Positions 1 to 6,030 are shown, counted from the first letter of the stretch. The stretch: DNA of 10,608 nucleotides from Bacillota bacterium (GCA_023436395.1 JAEZJJ010000046.1:1-10608), one strand, 5' to 3'. Numbers and translations are program-made. Notes: generated by a model not told the origin, from the letters alone.

Positions 1-308
1 GTATAGAAGCAGAATTAAGAGAGATGATGCGAATAGGCGTAGAACATGAAATAGCTTGGGGACAGTATGTAACAGCTAATGAAATCATGGGGATTAATGA
101 TGAGTTGATAGAGCTATATATTAAATACCTATCCAATCAACGTCTTAAAGCCATTGGAATGGAAGAACTTTATCCAGAGGTCGCAAATCACCCTATGGCG
201 TGGATTGAGAGTTTTTCGAATCTTAATAGTACTAAGACAGATTTCTTTGAAGCAAAAGTAACGAATTATACAAAGGCAGCAGCTTTTGACTTTGATAGTT
301 TAGAGTAA
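1..308 (+). CDS. nrdB: Ribonucleoside-diphosphate reductase class Ia beta subunit, C-terminal part (5' partial)
   Basis: This is the 3' end of a gene that begins before the window. The frame is open from base 3 and stops with TAA at 306-308, leaving about 101 residues. The protein is the small (R2) subunit of aerobic ribonucleotide reductase, which carries the di-iron/tyrosyl radical cofactor used to make deoxyribonucleotides. Visible family marks are the helix around VEHEIAWGQYV, the segment IKYLSNQRLKAIGM (compare the VEYITNIRMQAVGL region of E. coli NrdB), the N-P/PWI motif (NHPMAWIESF) and a flexible C-terminal tail. The Tyr in VTNYTK probably corresponds to the radical-relay Tyr356 of E. 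coli NrdB, and the acidic end (FDFDSLE) is the kind of tail that docks into the alpha subunit. The iron ligands and radical Tyr lie upstream and cannot be checked. No convincing terminator follows, so the next gene may be cotranscribed. Confidence 0.93.
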   Translation, partial: IEAELREMMRIGVEHEIAWGQYVTANEIMGINDELIELYIKYLSNQRLKAIGMEELYPEVANHPMAWIESFSNLNSTKTDFFEAKVTNYTKAAAFDFDSLE

Positions 309-344
309 ACATAAGCAAAAGGAAAGTATAATTATTAATCATAG

Positions 345-388
345 TTCTCATAATAGAAAAGAGTATTAATTAGTTTAGATTATGAGAA
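345..388 (+). repeat. 10-bp inverted repeat just before the ribosome binding site of the next gene
   Basis: TTCTCATAAT (345-354) and ATTATGAGAA (379-388) are perfect reverse complements with a 24-nt loop. The right arm runs into the AAAGGA ribosome binding site at 387-392, so a hairpin in the mRNA could partly limit access to it. No T-run follows, so it does not look like an intrinsic terminator. A TATAAT hexamer lies upstream at 327-332 but has no recognisable -35 partner. Confidence 0.4.
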
Positions 389-399
389 AGGATTATGAA

Positions 400-837
400 A
401 TGAAATATATTGTGCTTTCCCCGGACCAAAAGCTCATTGGATTTGAAGATAGTAATCACGTCCTTGAGTATTGCTTAGAAGTGGATAATAGCAGTTTAGA
501 TGATTATTGTGAGGAACAAGAATTAGTTTATGAAAATATGTCTTCTACAGAAATAGGGCAGATATATACTAATATAGGAGCTGTGCAAGGTGGATGCCAG
601 ATTTTCTTAACAGATGAGGTATTAAAAGTTATGAAAGAGAATGGGGCGGATGATTACTATATTCTACAAGCAAAAGAACTTTTTGAGAGTAGAAAACTTA
701 GAAATGAGATAAATTGCCCTGGTTATATTGAAGATATACTAGGTGAACTAACACCTATCTATCCTTCTGATCTAACAGAAGGTATTTACTTTATGGAAAA
801 TATTGATGCACCCAATGATGAGAAAGATAATGGATAG
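400..837 (+). CDS. Acidic protein of unknown function (145 aa)
   Basis: I do not recognise this protein. I chose the ATG at 400 because AAAGGA (387-392) sits 7 nt before it. An in-frame ATG at 382 would add six residues but has no ribosome binding site. The product is strongly acidic, with a basic minority around residues 97-102, no signal peptide and no membrane segment, so it should be cytosolic. It begins with a beta-like stretch (MKYIVLSPDQKLIGFED). Four cysteines (25, 37, 66, 106) are spread out and do not form an obvious metal motif. The middle (residues 67-97, with LTDEVLKVMKENGADDYYILQAKEL) is predicted helical. It starts 91 nt after nrdB and a strong terminator follows, so it is either the last gene of the nrd transcript or a single-gene unit. 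Association with nucleotide reduction is only a neighbourhood guess. Confidence 0.75.
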   Translation: MKYIVLSPDQKLIGFEDSNHVLEYCLEVDNSSLDDYCEEQELVYENMSSTEIGQIYTNIGAVQGGCQIFLTDEVLKVMKENGADDYYILQAKELFESRKLRNEINCPGYIEDILGELTPIYPSDLTEGIYFMENIDAPNDEKDNG

Positions 838-872
838 TGATATATGGCATTCGTTTTCAATCTTAACTAGAT

Positions 873-908
873 AAGAGAGGTGGCTTTTTTAAGTCACCTC
901 TCTTTATT
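873..908 (+). terminator. Intrinsic terminator after the 145-aa gene
   Basis: AAGAGAGGTGGCTT (873-886) pairs with AAGTCACCTCTCTT (891-904). This is a 14-bp stem with one G-T wobble and a TTTT loop, followed by TATT. The GC-rich core makes it strong. The rest of the spacer up to the csp promoter (909-1017) holds no gene that I can support. Confidence 0.85.
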
Positions 909-1017
909 AAAAGAATTAAAGAGAATTAAGAAGAAGTAGCCCAATGTGGATATACTTTATACACGAGAGGGGAATAAACTGATGAACTTTAATGATAATG
1001 ATAGAAAAAATAACGAT

Positions 1018-1046
1018 TTGACAGTTAATCACAAATGACATATAAT
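1018..1046 (+). promoter_or_regulatory. Consensus sigma-A promoter of the cold-shock gene
   Basis: TTGACA at 1018-1023, a 17-nt spacer and TATAAT at 1041-1046 form a perfect match to the vegetative consensus. Transcription would start near 1052-1054, leaving an untranslated leader of about 140 nt before the csp start codon. A promoter of this strength fits an abundant small RNA-binding protein. Confidence 0.88.
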
Positions 1047-1075
1047 AATGGAGTACTTGATATATATTTATAGAT

Positions 1076-1152
1076 TTCACGCATTATTAGAGATTATATA
1101 TGTATGATTAAGGGCATATATATGGTTTCTAACAATGCGTGAATTTTTGTTT
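1076..1152 (+). promoter_or_regulatory. Long structured leader hairpin upstream of csp (possible attenuator or thermosensor)
   Basis: Three nested paired blocks can be read directly. TTCACGCATT (1076-1085) pairs with AATGCGTGAA (1134-1143). TTAGAGA (1087-1093) pairs with TTTCTAA (1126-1132) with one G-U. TATATATG (1095-1102) pairs with CATATATA (1115-1122). Only a 1x1 mismatch and a small asymmetric internal loop interrupt them, giving 25 pairs around a 12-nt loop. TTTTTGTTT (1144-1152) follows directly, as in an intrinsic terminator. The whole structure lies in the csp leader, downstream of the promoter and before the ribosome binding site at 1180. E. coli cspA also has a long structured leader, which is temperature-responsive. 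Whether this one terminates, stabilises or senses temperature is inference. Confidence 0.65.
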
Positions 1153-1194
1153 ATATTCATTACAACAATTATTCATAACAGGAGGTACCGTAAC

Positions 1195-1392
1195 ATGACA
1201 GGTACAGTTAAATGGTTTAACGCAGAAAAAGGTTTTGGTTTTATCGCTAGAGAAGATGGAGACGATGTATTCGTACATTTCTCAGCTATCCAAGGTGATG
1301 GATACAAAACTCTTGAAGAAGGTCAAAAAGTAAACTTTGAAATTGTTCAAGGTAACCGTGGCGCTCAAGCAGAAAACGTTACAAAAGCTTAA
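1195..1392 (+). CDS. Cold-shock protein, CspA/CspB family
   Basis: This is a 65-residue single cold-shock domain that binds single-stranded RNA and DNA and acts as an RNA chaperone in the cytosol. The family signatures are clear: VKWFN at 5-9, KGFGFI (RNP1) at 12-17 and VFVHFSAI (RNP2) near 25-32, then the usual GQKVNFEI strand and a short tail. The length equals that of B. subtilis CspB-type proteins. The start at 1195 has an ideal AGGAGGT (1180-1186) 8 nt upstream. Extending upstream to an in-frame ATG at 1135 would enter the leader hairpin and is wrong. Codon choice (AAC, TTC, ATC, TAC, CGT) is richer in C-ending codons than the neighbours, typical of a highly expressed gene. It is monocistronic, with its own strong promoter, structured leader and terminator. 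The family is certain, but which paralogue (cspA, B, C or D) cannot be told. Confidence 0.97.
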   Translation: MTGTVKWFNAEKGFGFIAREDGDDVFVHFSAIQGDGYKTLEEGQKVNFEIVQGNRGAQAENVTKA

Positions 1393-1402
1393 TAAGCTTA
1401 TG

Positions 1403-1434
1403 AAAGTCCAAGGATTATTCTTTGGACTTTTTTT
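1403..1434 (+). terminator. Intrinsic terminator of csp
   Basis: AAAGTCCAA (1403-1411) pairs with TTGGACTTT (1422-1430), with a short loop and a run of seven T (1428-1434). It begins 10 nt after the csp stop codon. Confidence 0.92.
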
Positions 1435-1685
1435 GTTAGATGCATTAATATACCCCAATAGTTCTACTAGGGGTAAATAAAAATACTTTGATTTATAATC
1501 TTAAGAAAATAGATTCAGATTGAAGATAATAAAAGCACAATCATGTTAGCATAAGAGGTTAGAGTGATTGTGCTTTTATGAGTTAAAAATAAATAGATTT
1601 GCTCTTTAAGATTAATTTAAGGAACAATTAGTATACTTGATATATCATCGAAAGAAGACAACTAGTAATATTAGGGAAGGAAGGA
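1435..1685. other. Spacer with two hairpins, no gene supported
   Basis: A small hairpin with TACCCC (1451-1456) and GGGGTA (1470-1475) as outer arms is followed by a TATAAT hexamer (1494-1499) without a clear -35. A 15-bp perfect inverted repeat comes next: the left arm at 1529-1543 begins ATAAAAGCAC and the right arm at 1565-1579 ends GTGCTTTTAT, with a 21-nt loop. The A-run before and T-run within the stem ends make the second hairpin terminator-like on either strand. Because csp already has its own terminator, the hairpin has no obvious owner. The promoter of the following operon must lie in 1580-1670 but I could not identify it with confidence. Confidence 0.5.
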
Positions 1686-2423
1686 ATGGTAATGTCTCAG
1701 ACAAAGACTCATTATGTTTTTGAACGTGTAGAGAAAAAATACTTACTCACAAAAGACAAGTATCAAATGCTTTTAAAGGCTATAGAACCTTATATGGCTG
1801 CAGATGCATATGGTCTTCATACTATTTGCAATATTTATTATGATACACTTACTGACGACCTTATTCGTACCTCTATAGAGAAACCTAAATACAAAGAAAA
1901 ACTTCGTGTAAGGAGTTATGGTAGACCCAATAAAAAAGATAAGGTATTTATAGAGATTAAAAAAAAGTATAAAGGTGTTGTTTATAAAAGAAGAGTTTCG
2001 ATGACTTTAGAAGAGGCCGAACGTTATTTAAATAATGGTATTAAACCTAACAAAGAAAATCAAATACTTAAAGAAATTGATTATTTTATGGCCTTTTATA
2101 AGCCTATACCCAAGGTGTATCTTGCCTATGATCGAATAGCTTACTTTGGAAAAGAAGATGAGAATATTCGTATTACTTTTGATCATCATATCAGAAGTAG
2201 GCAAGAAGACTTAAGTTTAGGTAAGGGAGACTATGGAAATTATCTATTAGATAGTGAGCAGTACCTAATGGAGATTAAGGTACCATTAGCCATGCCCTTA
2301 TGGTTAGTCCATATTTTATCAGATTTAGAGATTTATCCTACATCTTTCTCCAAGTATGGCAATGTATATAAACAGAATTTAATGCAAATTAGGAGGGAAC
2401 AAAGATGCTTACAAGCATATTAA
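1686..2423 (+). CDS. VTC domain protein, likely polyphosphate polymerase
   Basis: The protein has 245 residues and no membrane segment. It matches the VTC domain (tunnel-fold CYTH-like family related to yeast Vtc4, which makes polyphosphate from ATP). The basic tunnel residues appear in order: FERVEKKYLL (12-21), YYDT (51-54), KLRVRSYG (72-79, with R74 and R76), the lysine-rich strand IEIKKKYKGVVYKRR (89-103), YDR (148-150), RITFD (162-166), MEIKVP (195-200, with metal-type E196) and FSKYG (221-225, with K223). These fit the Vtc4 pattern of R264/R266, K281, K294, R361, R373, E426 and K458, mapped by eye. A GGGAAGGAAGGA tract (1674-1685) precedes the start. The ATG at 1692 is equally or better spaced and would remove two residues. 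The gene overlaps the DUF4956 gene by 19 nt, so the two are translationally linked. Catalysis is inferred. Confidence 0.9.
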   Translation: MVMSQTKTHYVFERVEKKYLLTKDKYQMLLKAIEPYMAADAYGLHTICNIYYDTLTDDLIRTSIEKPKYKEKLRVRSYGRPNKKDKVFIEIKKKYKGVVYKRRVSMTLEEAERYLNNGIKPNKENQILKEIDYFMAFYKPIPKVYLAYDRIAYFGKEDENIRITFDHHIRSRQEDLSLGKGDYGNYLLDSEQYLMEIKVPLAMPLWLVHILSDLEIYPTSFSKYGNVYKQNLMQIRREQRCLQAY

Positions 2424-3079
2424 ATACACAAACAGGAGCGTTAGGATTAGGGAATGTCCTCATATGTACAGGAACAGCATTATTTTTAGGATTAATAATT
2501 GCCCTTGTTTATATGTCAGAAGGTAAATATACAAAGAATTTTACGGTATCATTAGTTATTTTACCAGCACTTATTCAAGCCATTATTGCCATGGTTAATG
2601 GTAATTTAGGGACAAGTGTAGCAGTATTGGGTGCTTTTAGTTTAGTAAGGTTTCGTTCTATACCAGGAAATTCTAAAGATATTTCATATATTGTATTTGC
2701 GATGGCAGTAGGACTTGCTACAGGTGTAGGTTCTATTGGTTTTGCCGTATTAATGACAGTTGTTATTGGTACTACGCTTTTCATATTATTTAAGACAAGA
2801 TTTGGAGAAAAGAAGGCTATTGATAAGGAGTTAAAAATAACCATCGCAGAAAATATTGATTATACAACTATTTTTGATGATTTATTTGCCAAATATACAA
2901 ATAAGACAAGCTTAGAATATGTAAAAACTACTAATTTAGGAAGTATGTATGAACTCCGCTATATGGTTGTTTTAAAAGATAGTCAGGAAGAAAAGAAATT
3001 TATCGATGAACTGCGTTGTAGAAATGGTAATTTACCAATTGTATGTGGTAGACCTAAGACAAGCAAAGAAGAGTTGTAA
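2405..3079 (+). CDS. DUF4956 family membrane protein
   Basis: This 224-residue protein begins inside the end of the VTC gene, with AGGAGGG (2391-2397) 7 nt before its ATG. Hydrophobic segments lie at about 17-37, 46-65, 68-82 and 94-128 (the last long enough for two passes). The conserved basic loop ALVRFR-type motif (SLVRFRSIPGNSKDISYIV, 79-97) and the glycine-rich stretch AVGLATGVGSIGF (101-113) are typical of DUF4956. The C-terminal 95 residues are soluble, mixed alpha/beta and probably cytosolic. In Clostridia and other bacteria, DUF4956 genes are commonly next to VTC-domain genes, often together with a CotH-like kinase gene, and no CotH gene is present here. A role in exporting or anchoring the polymer made by the VTC partner is a reasonable idea but unproven. 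Confidence 0.88.
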   Translation: MLTSILNTQTGALGLGNVLICTGTALFLGLIIALVYMSEGKYTKNFTVSLVILPALIQAIIAMVNGNLGTSVAVLGAFSLVRFRSIPGNSKDISYIVFAMAVGLATGVGSIGFAVLMTVVIGTTLFILFKTRFGEKKAIDKELKITIAENIDYTTIFDDLFAKYTNKTSLEYVKTTNLGSMYELRYMVVLKDSQEEKKFIDELRCRNGNLPIVCGRPKTSKEEL

Positions 3080-3121
3080 AAAAAAATCAGTAAAGAAGCA
3101 TCATTCATTAGTGAGATAGCC

Positions 3122-3183
3122 AATAAATCATATGAAGCACTAAACAATGCAAATAGTATGTTTAGTGCTTCATATGATTTATT
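3122..3183. terminator. 25-bp perfect inverted repeat, probable bidirectional terminator
   Basis: The arms at 3122-3146 and 3159-3183 are perfect reverse complements (core AAGCACTAAACA / TGTTTAGTGCTT) with a 12-nt loop. The repeat lies between convergent genes, 42 nt after the DUF4956 stop and 3 nt beyond the VanW-family stop codon. The T-tracts are weak on both sides (GATTTATTATAT on plus, TGATTTATTGG on minus), so termination would rely on stem length. Confidence 0.7.
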
Positions 3184-3186
3184 ATA

Positions 3187-4560
3187 TTAACGACCTATTT
3201 TGTAAGTAGTAGGTTTAGCAGCATAAGTATCCCAAGAAATAATACGAGATTCTATGAGCTTGTTATTTTTATAAGTCTCTCGTATTGTTTTAACTCTATA
3301 TCCTTTATATCCTCTAGAAACGAGTAAGTGAGTGTCTTTAGACAAAGAGGAGTCAGTTATATATCTTGTAGAAGAAGGTATTTCACCATAGATTTCACTT
3401 TTCAGAACATAGGTAGTGTCTTTTAAAGTGTGATTAGAATAGATGTCGATAATGAGTTCATTCTTTTTAGTGTAAGCTACTATATAAATAGGATACTCCA
3501 ATGTGTTTTTAAATTTAAAGTCTATGGTATCCCAGTTAATAGTAGCATCTAGCCCAAGAGGAACGTAAGAAGATGGCCTAGAATGAGGAGACCTTTCAGT
3601 AGGGAGTATGCCTATCTGTAAAATAGCATTATATAAAGTGGAAGATACTTGGCATACACCACCACCTACACCCTGAACCATTTTATAATTAGCGATGACA
3701 GGAGCGTAAGTATATCCTTTGTCTAGTGTTGTATTACCCACAAGGTCATTAAAACTAAAAGTATCACCAGGCATCAATAAGATATTATTAATTGTCTTTG
3801 CACAAATACTAATATTAGTTGCATTACCTGTTTGAGGGGTGAACATAGTACGATAAGAAGAAACACAAGTATCAATACTTTTTAATGTATCGGTGGTGAT
3901 AGATGGTGTTGAAGTGGATACAAAGGCGCTAAGATCTATGGTTGTTATAGTTTCTAAATCTTGATAATTCTCTAAATAAGTATCTAGTGTCTCATAAAGT
4001 GCTGTTTGATTAAAGGTGATAGTTACTTCATGAGGTATTAAGGTGATTTTACCATCAGAGGTAATGGAAATTGCTGCATTTCTTGAAGAGGTCACTTTAC
4101 TATTTAATAAATCAGTTGCTGCATTTCGAAGGTACTCTTTATTAAAAAGGGGAACACAGTTAAAGTTTTTAGAAGTAGCTCCCTGTAATAAAGATATTTT
4201 TTCCCAGGTAGAAAGAGTGCTAGGATAGGATAATGCCTCTTCAATAGTGGTTGTTAAGTTGGTTTCGGTTAATAAATTCCTTAAATAAAGCTGGAGAGTA
4301 GAATCGTCAAATGTTAATATGAATTTTTTATCTAAAAGAGGTTCTAGATAAGTATTATTAACACAAGAGTTAGCCTCTTCAGCTGTTAAATTACCTACAT
4401 CTATATTGTTTATAGAAATATTTTTATATAGTCTTGAATGATAATGCTCAAAAGTAGAAGAAACACTTAAAATGCCACCTATAAGAATTACTAAAGCGCC
4501 GCATAAAGCTTGCCAGATAATAAGCTTAATGATGTATAATTTATCTTTTTTCATAAGCAC
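3187..4560 (-). CDS. VanW family protein, membrane-anchored
   Basis: The protein has 457 residues. It starts with a short basic stretch and one hydrophobic segment (about 10-34) that acts as a signal anchor, so most of it lies outside the cell. Residues 45-220 form a repeat-like region resembling the PF12229-type putative peptidoglycan-binding domain that usually precedes VanW. The VanW domain spans about 234-370, with MPGDTFSFND (263-272), the hallmark GVGGGVCQVSSTLYNA (297-312) and ERSPHSRPSSYVPLGLDATI (322-341). Residues 383-457 look like a G5-type beta domain. Despite the name, such proteins are general cell-wall-associated proteins of Firmicutes, and no vancomycin-resistance genes are nearby. 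The GTG at 4558-4560 overlaps the upstream TAG by one base (TAGTG), giving translational coupling. An ATG at 4552-4554 is an alternative start. It is the last gene of a three-gene operon. Confidence 0.9.
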   Translation of the reverse strand: MLMKKDKLYIIKLIIWQALCGALVILIGGILSVSSTFEHYHSRLYKNISINNIDVGNLTAEEANSCVNNTYLEPLLDKKFILTFDDSTLQLYLRNLLTETNLTTTIEEALSYPSTLSTWEKISLLQGATSKNFNCVPLFNKEYLRNAATDLLNSKVTSSRNAAISITSDGKITLIPHEVTITFNQTALYETLDTYLENYQDLETITTIDLSAFVSTSTPSITTDTLKSIDTCVSSYRTMFTPQTGNATNISICAKTINNILLMPGDTFSFNDLVGNTTLDKGYTYAPVIANYKMVQGVGGGVCQVSSTLYNAILQIGILPTERSPHSRPSSYVPLGLDATINWDTIDFKFKNTLEYPIYIVAYTKKNELIIDIYSNHTLKDTTYVLKSEIYGEIPSSTRYITDSSLSKDTHLLVSRGYKGYRVKTIRETYKNNKLIESRIISWDTYAAKPTTYKIGR

Positions 4561-5198
4561 TAATCTTTAAAGAAATTTAATATGTTATTAATGCGAGTAG
4601 CTTCAGTTTCTACTAAAGTGGTTTCTTCTTGAATGAGTTTCTCTTTTAGACGAACTTGTTGATGATATTCGGAAATCATAGCATTTAAACGCTCAATTTC
4701 TTGTTTAAGCTTTTCAATATCATTAAGATTAGCTGTAGTGTACTCTCTCATGAAGTCTTTTAAGTGAGTTGAACGTGAATGACCATCTGCAAGGAGTTTG
4801 TCGATATTCATAGCAGACGCTTTAACAATATTATTAACAGTAGTCTTCTTAACGAAATCGGGTAATTCTGCAGGTAATGCATGAATTAAATTTTCTAATA
4901 AGAAAATAGAATCGGTTACAGCAACTGTATGAAGATTATATTGAGTATAAATTTGTTCAACGCTTAAGTGATGATTATATGTATTTGTTGTTTTTGGTAT
5001 TTCTTCAGAAATAGGGTTTGACATAATCTGTGGCTCCTCTATTATTTCATCTACTTTATTTTCTTCTATAGTTTGGATTGGTGGTGTTGTTTCTACAGAT
5101 TCGTCAGAGGAACTGTAAGATGAAGTTTCTTCTATAGGTGCAGAAGTATCTTTTTCAACAAATTTATACTTTTCTAGTATAGACATCATTTTTCCCAT
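4560..5198 (-). CDS. Coiled-coil protein of unknown function (212 aa)
   Basis: I do not recognise a named family. There is no signal peptide or membrane segment. Four parts are visible: a short N-terminal peptide (MMSILEKYKFVEK, 4-16); an acidic Ser/Thr/Pro/Glu linker (17-75) that should be disordered; a compact helical segment (78-140, including LSVEQIYTQY and ENLIHALPAELPDFVKK); and a long helix from about 155 to 205 with heptad-like spacing (IEKLKQEIERLNAMI) that should form a coiled coil. The layout resembles a cytosolic scaffold or adaptor with a short docking peptide on a flexible tether. The start at 5198 has AGAAAGGG 8 nt upstream. ATGs at 5189 and 5186 lack one. It starts 31 nt after the small membrane protein gene and abuts the VanW-family gene, so the three are probably made together. 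Confidence 0.8.
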   Translation of the reverse strand: MGKMMSILEKYKFVEKDTSAPIEETSSYSSSDESVETTPPIQTIEENKVDEIIEEPQIMSNPISEEIPKTTNTYNHHLSVEQIYTQYNLHTVAVTDSIFLLENLIHALPAELPDFVKKTTVNNIVKASAMNIDKLLADGHSRSTHLKDFMREYTTANLNDIEKLKQEIERLNAMISEYHQQVRLKEKLIQEETTLVETEATRINNILNFFKD

Positions 5199-5229
5199 CT
5201 AGTTAACCCTTTCTCTTGTAATATTTTAT

Positions 5230-5424
5230 TTATAATAAGGTATGTATAATATAGATATTTAATAAAGTGCCTCCTATTAAAATCATAGAGGCAGACAAGA
5301 TATAATAGGCTCTAGGAGTTAGTCTAAAATTCCTAAAGCTTAATAACCGATTAATAAAATAGAGTAAAATATTAATGGCTAAAATAAGAAAGCCTGTCCC
5401 CAATAATGGATAGAAAAAGAGCAT
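5230..5424 (-). CDS. Small two-segment membrane protein of unknown function
   Basis: From the ATG at 5424 the product has 64 residues, with two hydrophobic segments (about 2-22 and 41-62) separated by a short basic loop (RLLSFRNFRLTPR), so it should be an integral membrane protein with both ends on the same side. I chose 5424 because AGAGGT lies 6 nt before it. An upstream in-frame ATG at 5484 would give 84 residues, but it has no ribosome binding site and lies within a few bases of the predicted transcription start. It is the first gene of the minus-strand operon leading to the coiled-coil and VanW-family genes. No family is recognised, but the composition and the promoter support a real gene. 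Confidence 0.62.
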   Translation of the reverse strand: MLFFYPLLGTGFLILAINILLYFINRLLSFRNFRLTPRAYYILSASMILIGGTLLNIYIIHTLL

Positions 5425-5492
5425 TTGAGTACCTCTATACGGATAATTTGGTAAAATAGCACATAATAACTGAATAAAAAGCATTATATAAT

Positions 5493-5521
5493 ATTATATA
5501 ATAATAGAAAATTTATATCAA
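5493..5521 (-). promoter_or_regulatory. Sigma-A type promoter of the VanW operon
   Basis: On the minus strand TTGATA (5521-5516), a 17-nt spacer and TATAAT (5498-5493) form a near-consensus promoter. Transcription would begin near 5486, at the edge of the ATG at 5484 and about 60 nt before the ATG at 5424. It drives the operon 5424 to 3187. Confidence 0.72.
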
Positions 5522-5565
5522 CACATTTAAGTTTCAATTATTTTAAAAAATGAGAATAAAATAAG

Positions 5566-5982
5566 TTAAAATAGTTTATAGCGAGGTTTTTCCTCATTAA
5601 AGAGTTGCCACCTAATCAAATCATCAAGAAAAATAGCTGGTAAAGAGAGAAAGAACCACATCATACTAAAGGGTAAACATACTTGCCCTAGTATATTAAA
5701 TGGAAGATGGCTATAATCCCAAATGGACATATGAAGACCCATATTAAGAATGATACCCGCTATAAACTCTAAAGCAGTAATAAGAATAGTAGATAGAATC
5801 ATTTGCTTAATTAAAGAAAAATCATAAGTAAATACAGTATTAATAATACCAATTAAAATAAAACAAATACCACCTAGAATCCCCATGGTCCAGTGGGTAT
5901 TACCACTAAAAAGAATTTCAATTGTCATATATGCCAAACCACCGATACTAAATAAAGTAAAGTATTTAAAAAAAGTTGTCAT
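5566..5982 (-). CDS. Membrane protein of the putative ABC transporter type IV (CmpB-like, PF06541) family
   Basis: The protein has 138 residues and four hydrophobic segments (about 7-25, 31-51, 59-81, 97-118). The stretch IWDYSHLPFNILGQVCLPFS (87-106) is the feature I associate with the ABC_trans_CmpB family, small Firmicutes membrane proteins often annotated as putative ABC-transporter type IV. The name is historical, since no ATPase or other transporter subunit is near and transport is not shown. The ATG at 5982 is preceded by AGAAAGGA with 8 nt between. The gene diverges from the cystine symporter gene. Its own terminator and promoter are not obvious, and a separate promoter for the next minus-strand operon begins 45 nt after its stop. 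Confidence 0.78.
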   Translation of the reverse strand: MTTFFKYFTLFSIGGLAYMTIEILFSGNTHWTMGILGGICFILIGIINTVFTYDFSLIKQMILSTILITALEFIAGIILNMGLHMSIWDYSHLPFNILGQVCLPFSMMWFFLSLPAIFLDDLIRWQLFNEEKPRYKLF

Positions 5983-6030
5983 TATAAGAGTCCTTTCTAA
6001 AATGTTAAACTTAGTATGAACTGGTAAGGA

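Noticed and set aside
982..1038. Possible 18-codon peptide (MNFNDNDRKNNDLTVNHK) preceded by AGAGGGG
   Set aside because: The spacing to the purine-rich site is long, there is no convincing promoter, and it runs through the csp promoter. Such short frames are expected by chance.
1135..1194. N-terminal extension of the cold-shock protein from an in-frame ATG at 1135
   Set aside because: It lies inside the leader hairpin, has no ribosome binding site, and gives a non-conserved prefix. The ATG at 1195 has AGGAGGT at the right distance and gives the family's usual length.
1054..1645. Shared 12-mer TACTTGATATAT at 1054 and 1634
   Set aside because: It is AT-rich and short, and the surrounding promoter geometry is not the same at the two sites, so chance is the simpler explanation.
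2575..2844. Minus-strand open frame of 89 codons
   Set aside because: It lies inside the DUF4956 gene, has no family features and mirrors its hydrophobic codons.
4043..4228. Plus-strand open frame of 61 codons
   Set aside because: It lies within the VanW-family gene on the opposite strand, with no ribosome binding site or recognisable product.
3187..4560. Vancomycin resistance cluster suggested by the VanW name
   Set aside because: No vanH, vanA/B, vanX, vanR or vanS gene is nearby. VanW-domain proteins are widespread wall-associated proteins in Firmicutes.
5566..5982. Functional ABC transporter
   Set aside because: Only a small membrane protein of a family with a transporter-like name is present. 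No ATPase or binding protein accompanies it.
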